Source of the DNA: Vibrio parahaemolyticus
Lineage (GTDB): Bacteria > Pseudomonadota > Gammaproteobacteria > Enterobacterales > Vibrionaceae
DNA length: 64,000 nt
NCBI RefSeq assembly: GCF_900460535.1
Contig: NZ_UHIL01000002.1
Location: 1,488,001 to 1,552,000 of the forward strand
Direction: 5' to 3'
In this document: in pieces, positions 58,479-64,000 of the stretch
Layout: each line of letters opens with the position of its first letter
Numbering within the stretch: position 1 is the first letter of the stretch
Translations under genes and position numbers: made by a program
The notes under the pieces: model-generated
Told to the model about the DNA's origin: nothing
The model's database searches: none
Seen by the model: the letters and a program-made list of their open reading frames with translations, nothing else

Positions 58479-59924
58479 ATGTCTTTTAAATATCTTACCT
58501 TATTGCTTGCAACGACGAGCATGAACAGCTTTGCTGATGTGGACCTGCCTTCGGGGGATGATTGGTTAAACCATGTGACGAATGGCCTAGCCCCATATTG
58601 GATGATGGAAAGCGCGCATGGGCAACCTGCGGGGAATTTTCCGACATTTCGTTGTGATAACGGTGTCATTCTCGACCCACAAAAGCCGTGTGAAGAATTA
58701 AACAAAGGGTGGATTAGCCCGCACTTCGATCGCGAATACACACGCATGAAATCGCGTCAAACTTACGCTTATGGCGTGCTTTTTCATCTTACGGGTGACA
58801 AACAAGCATTAGAGCTAGCCAAGAAAGGGGCTTATTACCTGATTGATCATCTACAAGATGAGAAAAACGGTGGCTTCGTGAGCTTTACACGTAGTGGAAA
58901 GCCGGGGATGGAGTGGCAACAGCGAACTTCTCAAGACCAAGCTTACGCCTTGGTGGGCTTGGCGATGTACTACTACTTGACGCAAGATCCAAAGGTTGAA
59001 CAAGCACTTATCGACCAGCAAGCGTTTATATTTAAACAATACCGACGAAGCGATGATCGCGGTCTGGCGTGGGTTTTGAAAGATGGTGATGGAGAAAGTG
59101 AGAAGCAGCAAGAGTTAGTCGCTCAACTTGACCAAATTAATGGCTACTTGTTGTTAACGGCGCCACTTTTACCAGAGGCAGCGCAAGCCAAGTGGAAACA
59201 AGATCTGCAATGGCTGACGCAAGTGATGCTGGATAACTACCACTCCGACAAAGAGCAGCGCTTTTATGGCGCGATACACCACAAAGCGGTAATGATGCCA
59301 GATGCGAAACACAATGATTTTGGACACACCATCAAAGCGTATTGGATGACGTATCTCACTGGTCAGTTGTTGGAGAATTCCAATTGGACAGAGTTTGGTT
59401 TCAAAGGAATGAAACACACGCTTAAACAAGCGCAATACCAGCAAAACTTTGAGCAAGTCAAAGCGCTCTTCTCACCAGAATGGCAGAGTAAATGGACGCA
59501 AGAGAGCATTCCTGCTTGGCAATCAAGACCGCACAAGCATTACAGCTCGTCTTGGGAATGGGCTGAACTCGATCAAGCGGCGATGACGGTTTCTCTTGTC
59601 GATGGTTCGATGAAAGAAACGCTTCAATACACGTTACCCACCTTTATGGACGTGTGGGTGGATCATCAGTACGGAGGTGTTGGTCTGAATCCTAAATCAA
59701 CCAAAGCGTTCCATTGGGGAAATGGTTACCACCAGTTTGAACATGCGTTGGTCGGGTATTTGTACGCGCAACAAATGGCAAAACAGTCCGCTAACCTTTA
59801 CTACGCGCGACCAGCCGAAAGTAAAATGCCACTTAATCCATATTACTTTAACGCGGATATAAAAGCGTTTTCGTCGCAAAGTGATGGAGTCACTACCGCA
59901 ACGTTCACCAATATTCGACCATAA
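58479..59924 (+). CDS. Exported N-acylglucosamine 2-epimerase-like protein
   Basis: ATG 58479 gives 481 residues with a signal peptide (cut near NSFAD). The body is an (alpha/alpha)6 barrel with AGE signatures such as DFGHTIKAYWMTYLTGQL, SRQTYAYGVLFHLTGD and WEWAELDQAAM. AGE enzymes are usually cytoplasmic; a signal peptide suggests this acts in the periplasm on sugars released outside. No sugar cluster surrounds it. The reaction (epimerase or isomerase) cannot be set from the sequence. Confidence 0.78.
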   Translation: MSFKYLTLLLATTSMNSFADVDLPSGDDWLNHVTNGLAPYWMMESAHGQPAGNFPTFRCDNGVILDPQKPCEELNKGWISPHFDREYTRMKSRQTYAYGVLFHLTGDKQALELAKKGAYYLIDHLQDEKNGGFVSFTRSGKPGMEWQQRTSQDQAYALVGLAMYYYLTQDPKVEQALIDQQAFIFKQYRRSDDRGLAWVLKDGDGESEKQQELVAQLDQINGYLLLTAPLLPEAAQAKWKQDLQWLTQVMLDNYHSDKEQRFYGAIHHKAVMMPDAKHNDFGHTIKAYWMTYLTGQLLENSNWTEFGFKGMKHTLKQAQYQQNFEQVKALFSPEWQSKWTQESIPAWQSRPHKHYSSSWEWAELDQAAMTVSLVDGSMKETLQYTLPTFMDVWVDHQYGGVGLNPKSTKAFHWGNGYHQFEHALVGYLYAQQMAKQSANLYYARPAESKMPLNPYYFNADIKAFSSQSDGVTTATFTNIRP

Positions 59925-60024
59925 CTTGGTCGATGGTAGTGTGGTGGTTAAAGTCTGCGTGCAAACTAACAAAACCCAATGGTAAACTGCGGGTCTGTTT
60001 TACATAGTATTTAAAGGTAATTTG

Positions 60025-60276
60025 ATGAACCCGATTCTTGCGATGTTGAAAGAAAACAATATTAGCGACGAGCAAATCAACGAGCTATTTCAGGCGTTAA
60101 CTCAAAACCCTCTGGCTGCAATGGCAACTATCAGCCAACTAGGTCTGCCACAAGATCAGCTTCAAGCGTTAATGGCGCAGGTAATGCAAAACCCTGTACT
60201 GATTAAAGAAGCAGTGGAAGAGCTAGGCCTAGACTTCTCCAAAGTAGTAGAAGCCAAAGCGAAGCTACAGCAGTAA
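60025..60276 (+). CDS. DUF2999-family protein
   Basis: This 83-residue protein matches the DUF2999 family found in Vibrio and relatives: MNPILAMLKENNISDEQINELFQ at the N-terminus and PLAAMATISQLGLPQDQLQALM after it. The function is not known. It is wholly helical by pattern, with no signal or membrane segment. A strong terminator follows. Confidence 0.88.
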   Translation: MNPILAMLKENNISDEQINELFQALTQNPLAAMATISQLGLPQDQLQALMAQVMQNPVLIKEAVEELGLDFSKVVEAKAKLQQ

Positions 60277-60295
60277 TCGAGTTTTCGATAAAAAC

Positions 60296-60333
60296 AAAAG
60301 CCGCCAGAGCCAAATGGTTCTGGCGGCTTTTTT
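60296..60333 (+). terminator. Terminator after DUF2999
   Basis: 15-bp stem from AAAGCCGCCAGAGCC to GGTTCTGGCGGCTTT with one G-U pair, loop AAAT, then a T run. Confidence 0.9.
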
Positions 60334-60588
60334 ACATCAGATGAAAGGTACGCGACTCCAACGGGAAAGCGAATAGGTTGAGCTTAACTTGGTGCTTGCA
60401 TAAAAAATTAAGTGCGATTCTAGTCACGTCGCATGAACTCACGGGTGCTATTGGAAATAAATGAATTGTTTCTAATACATAGAACGTATTAACATGGTTG
60501 CACTAGACCCATATGAGTAAATTCATTGAATATACAATTTTAGAGAGGGTTTAGTTTTAAAAAAATAGTTAGTTGGAATCTAGGTTAA
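60334..60588. other. Intergenic region with no recognised element
   Basis: AT-rich, about 255 bases. It should hold the promoter of the YceK-like gene. I see no gene, operator or structured RNA. Confidence 0.3.
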
Positions 60589-60918
60589 ATGAAAATAAAT
60601 ATATTTAAAAAGCTACAAGTTGTATTTCTTGTGGTGTCAGCATCTTTAATGGTGGGGTGTTCGTCTATAGATGCGCATGCTGGTGGCGGATACGGAAAGC
60701 CGTTTTCAGGCACAGCGTTATCTGTCGCACGACAACCTTGCTATTTAAGAGCTGATATTACTTCCATCGCGTTATACCCACTTTCATTGATTGACATTCC
60801 TTTGTCGTTAGCAACGGACGTTGTGTTTCTTCCTGTTGATTTAATCATGGTAGCTACACCAACAACGAGTTATGGCGGTGTTGTTTCTCTAGGTTGTCCA
60901 AGCGGCAGCATGATCTAA
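60589..60918 (+). CDS. YceK/YidQ-type lipoprotein
   Basis: This 109-residue lipoprotein has lipobox LMVGC (Cys at about residue 24). The motif SLIDIPLSLATDVVFLPVDLIMV fits the YceK/YidQ family. The role is unknown, and such proteins lie in the envelope. A small membrane protein follows 38 bases later. Confidence 0.82.
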   Translation: MKINIFKKLQVVFLVVSASLMVGCSSIDAHAGGGYGKPFSGTALSVARQPCYLRADITSIALYPLSLIDIPLSLATDVVFLPVDLIMVATPTTSYGGVVSLGCPSGSMI

Positions 60919-60956
60919 CACGCTTATTTTATTCAAATAAATGGAAGGAAATGAAA

Positions 60957-61409
60957 GTGGAATCGAAAAATAATTACTCAACAGAAAACAACGCTTCCTC
61001 GGTGCTCTTTGTAACGTCGCTTTTGTGTTTGGCATCAGTTTGTTTGGCCATACTGCTATTTATTATTGAGTACATTTCTGGCATGGAAATGAACGGTGTC
61101 GGCTTTCTTGGGACGTTAATACCAGCGATGAGTGTAGGATATTATTTTGGCTATAAAACAGGGAATATAATGCCTTCGACAACGAGATGGTATTCAGTGC
61201 TGCTTTGGAATTTATCGAGCTTAGTGGTGTTTTCTCTCATCTTAATGTTTTTGGGCATCTCTATATTTGAATTGATAGCGGAACTAGGTTGGTTCAGTAT
61301 TATTATCGTTGTATTAACCTTAATAACCGTTTGTCTCGCGTACTTTATTTTTAAGAGTGGTGAAAAAATGGCGATTAAGGTTTTGCTAAAAGCGCAAAAG
61401 GGTGCGTAA
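60957..61409 (+). CDS. Small membrane protein of unknown function
   Basis: Not recognised. The best start is GTG 60957, 7 bases after AGGAA (60946-60950); ATG 60951 is too close to that site. The product is about 150 residues with four hydrophobic helices: about 15-40, 45-65, 80-100 and 110-130. It follows the YceK-like gene and precedes a terminator, so the two may form an operon. Confidence 0.7.
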   Translation: MESKNNYSTENNASSVLFVTSLLCLASVCLAILLFIIEYISGMEMNGVGFLGTLIPAMSVGYYFGYKTGNIMPSTTRWYSVLLWNLSSLVVFSLILMFLGISIFELIAELGWFSIIIVVLTLITVCLAYFIFKSGEKMAIKVLLKAQKGA

Positions 61410-61450
61410 CTCAAATATAACGGACGCTTAAAGATTGATACGTAAAAAAG

Positions 61451-61482
61451 ACGCCAGCCATATCGTGCTGGCGTTATTGTTT
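61451..61482 (+). terminator. Terminator after the small membrane protein
   Basis: 8-bp perfect stem ACGCCAGC / GCTGGCGT with a T-rich tail. Confidence 0.82.
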
Positions 61483-61629
61483 TCTCTTTCTTTGTGTCTC
61501 TTTGGTCTCTAGCAAAATCGAATGTTTTAGACGAAACGGTCTTTCCACGAAAACTCAACATGTTTATGTCTGCCCAAACGTGTGTATAATTCGCCGGAAA
61601 TTACGATTTACAGATAACGAAAGGTAAGT

Positions 61630-62136
61630 ATGGCAGTCCTCGAAATTCTCTCCATTCCAGACCCAAGGCTTAAAGTAAAAGCAGAAAAAGTCACTGATGT
61701 ATCGACAATACAAACGTTGATCGACGATATGCTAGAAACACTTTATGCAACGGGCAATGGCATCGGTTTAGCTTCAACCCAAGTGGGCAGAAAAGAGGCA
61801 GTTGTTGTCATCGATATCTCTGACGAACGCAATGATCCTTTAATCTTAGTCAACCCAGAAGTGGTGAGCGGAGAAAACAAAGCACTTGGTCAAGAAGGGT
61901 GCCTATCTGTTCCCGAATACTATGCCGATGTAGAGCGTTACACATCAGTTGTTGTGTCTGCATTGGACCGTGATGGCAACCCGATTACAATCGAGAGCGA
62001 TGAGTTCTTAGCGATTGTGATGCAGCACGAAATTGACCACCTATCTGGTAACTTGTTCATTGATTACCTTTCACCGTTAAAGCAAAAAATGGCGATGAAA
62101 AAAGTGAAGAAGTACGTAAAAGCGCAAGCTAAGTAA
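61630..62136 (+). CDS. def: Peptide deformylase (second copy)
   Basis: This 168-residue enzyme removes the formyl group from new proteins. The three motifs are GIGLASTQ (motif 1, with Ser in place of the common Ala), EGCLSVPEYYADVER (motif 2, metal Cys), and QHEIDHLSG (motif 3, HExxH). Vibrios usually have one deformylase beside fmt; this copy is not next to fmt or another translation gene. AAAGG precedes the ATG. Confidence 0.94.
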   Translation: MAVLEILSIPDPRLKVKAEKVTDVSTIQTLIDDMLETLYATGNGIGLASTQVGRKEAVVVIDISDERNDPLILVNPEVVSGENKALGQEGCLSVPEYYADVERYTSVVVSALDRDGNPITIESDEFLAIVMQHEIDHLSGNLFIDYLSPLKQKMAMKKVKKYVKAQAK

Positions 62137-62143
62137 GATGGGA

Positions 62144-62177
62144 GGAAGTAACTCACAACCGCGAGTTGCTTCCTTTT
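62144..62177 (+). terminator. Terminator after def
   Basis: 11-bp stem GGAAGTAACTC / GAGTTGCTTCC with one wobble, then T4. Confidence 0.75.
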
Positions 62178-62200
62178 AAATCAAGAATAAGTAGAGTGGT

Positions 62201-62608
62201 TTATCTCGGTTTTTTGGGGACATAACGCTTTACGACCTTCATAAGCCTCTGAAATGAAGAACAGTCCATATGTGACTCATGAGGGCAGGAGGCAACATGG
62301 TTTAGGCTGTCTCGCACCGCTTTCAAACGTGTTATTTGCTCATCAATCTCAAGCGCCTTTTTCGCCAGTAAGTCACGATCAATGTATGGTTTTGAACCTT
62401 CTGAGTGATTCAACATTTCCGCCATTTCGTTAAGTGATATTCCAGCGATACGCCCTAAACTAATTAAGTTGAGTTTACTGAGTACCTCTGGCGAATATTG
62501 ACGTCTCAATCCATTCCTTCCTATTGAGCGAATTAACCCCAATTGTTCGTAGTATCTGAGTGTTGAGGTCGGCAATCCTGATTTTTTAACCACTTCAGCA
62601 ATATCCAT
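62201..62608 (-). CDS. MerR-family transcriptional regulator
   Basis: ATG 62608 has GAGGAA upstream and gives 135 residues; the frame extends to 62650. The helix-turn-helix (MDIAEVVKKSGLPTSTLRYYEQLGLIRS) and coiled dimerisation helix are typical. The C-terminal HVASCPHESHMDC carries Cys and His residues, possibly for metal or thiol sensing. It is divergent from the DUF2938 gene across a MerR-type promoter that it should both use and control. Confidence 0.9.
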   Translation of the reverse strand: MDIAEVVKKSGLPTSTLRYYEQLGLIRSIGRNGLRRQYSPEVLSKLNLISLGRIAGISLNEMAEMLNHSEGSKPYIDRDLLAKKALEIDEQITRLKAVRDSLNHVASCPHESHMDCSSFQRLMKVVKRYVPKKPR

Positions 62609-62619
62609 TCTATTCCTCA

Positions 62620-62650
62620 TTGACTTCAAGTTGGCTTTAAGTTGTAGCAT
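62620..62650 (+). promoter_or_regulatory. MerR-type promoter with a 19-bp spacer
   Basis: TTGACT (62620-62625) and TAGCAT (62645-62650) are separated by exactly 19 bases. The spacer holds a near-palindrome, CTTCAAG-TTGG-CTTTAAG (62624-62641). This fits promoters activated by MerR proteins by twisting the overlong spacer. It reads toward the DUF2938 gene. Confidence 0.82.
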
Positions 62651-62692
62651 GCAACTAAGACCTTAACAAATCAAAAACTTGAGGAGCGAAAA

Positions 62693-63196
62693 ATGCTGTT
62701 TTTAATAGGATTACAAGCGGCGCTAATAGGGATTGGTGCGACTGTGATAATGGATTTATGGGCTTGGCTACAAAGGAGAGTGTTTGGTGTTCCCTCATTA
62801 AATTATGCATTGGTTGCGCGCTGGGTTTTGTGCATGCCAAAAGGGAAGCTTGTGCATGCGCCAATTATGTCAACAGACCCGATGCCGGGAGAAAAAGCAC
62901 TCGGTTGGTTTTTGCATTATGCCATTGGCGTTGTTTTCGCTTTGGCTCACATTGCTGTTTTTGGTCATCATTGGTTGGTAGAGCCTAGCCTAACACCTGG
63001 CTTAATTACAGGTGCGGTAACGTTGGTGTTCCCATTTTTGGTCATTCAACCTTGTTTAGGATTTGGTTTTGCTGCCAGTAAAACCCCAACACCTTGGAAA
63101 GCTCGTTTTCTTAGCACATTGGCGCATTTGGCTTATGGATTGGGCTTATTCATTACCGCATTCGCTATCAAAGGTGTGAGTCAGTATGTTATGTAG
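62693..63196 (+). CDS. DUF2938-family membrane protein
   Basis: This 167-residue protein has four hydrophobic helices and the DUF2938 pattern: an N-terminal helix with GATVIMDLWAWLQRR, LHYAIGVVFALAHI, and QPCLGFGFAASKTPTPWKARFLS. The role is unknown; genes of this family are often paired with MerR regulators. GAGGAG lies before the ATG. It is probably the target of the divergent MerR protein. Confidence 0.87.
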   Translation: MLFLIGLQAALIGIGATVIMDLWAWLQRRVFGVPSLNYALVARWVLCMPKGKLVHAPIMSTDPMPGEKALGWFLHYAIGVVFALAHIAVFGHHWLVEPSLTPGLITGAVTLVFPFLVIQPCLGFGFAASKTPTPWKARFLSTLAHLAYGLGLFITAFAIKGVSQYVM

Positions 63197-63428
63197 TGAG
63201 CATGTGCATCATAAAAACGTACTGTTTTCGGTTTGGATTTATGATGCTCAACTCTTGGTTTTTTTGGCGCTCTGTTCATAGTGAGCAGATATCTTTTAAA
63301 TCTGTCGTATCAATCCAAGACGTAAAGTCGGCCAACATTTAACATTACCTTAACTCCGTTATGGCAAGTGATTTACCGATAAAAATTAGAATTGTCTGGT
63401 TTGACATCAAGATTATTGAGGATTTCAG
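63197..63428. other. Intergenic region upstream of pldA
   Basis: No gene is evident. It should hold the pldA promoter. I see no clear operator. Confidence 0.3.
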
Positions 63429-64000
63429 ATGGCTTCAAAAGCGACAGGGATATCGATACTGAGTTTATTAGTAGCTCCGGTGGCGATGGGAGAGACCGCA
63501 AGCGCATACGATTTATGTTTGCTAGAAACAATCAAAAAAAGCAATGGCGAAGAAACGATCGAGAGCATTCGCAAGCAGTGTGAGTTAGATACCGTCACGA
63601 GCACTGCGTCTGTCGAATCAACAACGAAAGAATCAGAAGAACCGCAAGAAAGCTTGATCGATAAACGTTTGGAGTCAGAAAAGCAAACCGCGTTCGAGCC
63701 TTTTAGCTTGGTTGCACATCGAATTAACTACATTCTTCCGTTTACTTATAGTGACCGCGTAAACAAACGTGCGTATGCCGACACCAAATACGGCGATGAA
63801 CTGCGTAAGGAAGAGGCAGAGTTTCAAATCAGCTTTAAAGTACCAATGAACTACGACGATTTGTTGTTTGACGGCGATGGTCTGTTTTTTGGTATGACGC
63901 TCAAATCGTTCTGGCAGGTATACACAGGGGATGCGTCGCGTCCGTTTCGCGAAACCAATTATCGTCCTGAGCTGTTTTACTTCACTCCTACAAGTTGGCA
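63429..64000 (+). CDS. pldA: Outer-membrane phospholipase A PldA (partial)
   Basis: The start ATG 63429 opens a frame that runs off the window end after about 190 codons. It has a signal peptide (cut near VAMGE) and an N-terminal extension (about 40-95, acidic and Ser/Thr-rich), then OMPLA-type strands: ISFKVPMNYDDLLFDGDGLFFGMT and SFWQVYTGDASRPFRETNYRPELFYF. The catalytic His-Ser region lies beyond the window. OMPLA is a barrel that hydrolyses phospholipids when the outer membrane is disturbed. Confidence 0.92.
   Translation, partial: MASKATGISILSLLVAPVAMGETASAYDLCLLETIKKSNGEETIESIRKQCELDTVTSTASVESTTKESEEPQESLIDKRLESEKQTAFEPFSLVAHRINYILPFTYSDRVNKRAYADTKYGDELRKEEAEFQISFKVPMNYDDLLFDGDGLFFGMTLKSFWQVYTGDASRPFRETNYRPELFYFTPTSW

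Overview
The window reads as a piece of a Vibrio genome of the Harveyi-clade type, probably the second chromosome. Supporting signs are a canonical Qrr quorum-sensing small RNA with a sigma-54 promoter and LuxO-type sites, a VieSAB-like c-di-GMP signalling locus, an MshA-like pilin, a vibriolysin-family protease, a DUF2999 protein and an outer-membrane phospholipase A. The species and the replicon are inferences. Genes are densely packed, and many transcription units end in strong hairpin terminators that are often shared by convergent genes.

Layout. (1) 1-10209 is the distal part of a tad/flp tight-adherence pilus operon: secretin rcpA, a small lipoprotein, tadZ, tadA, tadB, tadC, tadD, tadE, tadF, tadG and an OmpA-domain protein. 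Stops and starts overlap or nearly touch, and a terminator closes the unit. The flp, tadV and rcpC genes must lie upstream of the window. (2) 10348-14726 holds a secreted unknown protein, a LysR regulator with its own palindromic operator, a second LysR gene broken by one in-frame TGA, and a divergent exported DUF1254/DUF1214 protein. (3) 15136-27403 is a signalling island: a VieS-like hybrid kinase with two solute-binding domains, a REC-EAL protein, a NarL-type regulator, a membrane GGDEF cyclase, a LysR-like regulator, a second NarL-type regulator, a VieB-like REC-repeat protein, a stand-alone Hpt protein and a CheV. In effect it is a phosphorelay wired to both synthesis and breakdown of c-di-GMP. 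(4) 27470-31607 has an orphan MshA-like pilin, a TauE exporter, RarD, a MAPEG protein, the qrr gene (30855-30961) and a PAP2 phosphatase.

(5) 31683-44774 is mixed metabolism and transport: an EEP-family lipoprotein, an M4 metalloprotease, a guanidine-II riboswitch controlling a SugE/Gdx exporter, an EamA transporter, a Nudix hydrolase and two GNATs, a coniferyl-type aldehyde dehydrogenase, and a DASS carboxylate transporter divergent from a CitAB/DpiBA-type two-component system. (6) 44295-55971 carries a YbaK-like deacylase, a CDGSH/glutamate-synthase-like fusion, katG, a RES/Xre toxin-antitoxin pair, an OafA-like acyltransferase, a NifW-like small protein, an electrophile-detoxification group (nemA-gloA, thioesterase, MazG-like) and a tandem Usp protein. 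(7) 56184-64000 has mgtE, a P-loop ATPase, an exported AGE-family protein, DUF2999, two small envelope proteins, a second peptide deformylase, a MerR regulator divergent from a DUF2938 protein across a classic 19-bp-spacer promoter, and a truncated pldA.

The strongest points are the qrr locus, the guanidine-II riboswitch, the rearranged Vie-like phosphorelay with a cysteine cluster in its kinase, the nonsense-broken LysR gene, and several clean dyad operators. I found no CRISPR array, tRNA, rRNA, insertion sequence or prophage.
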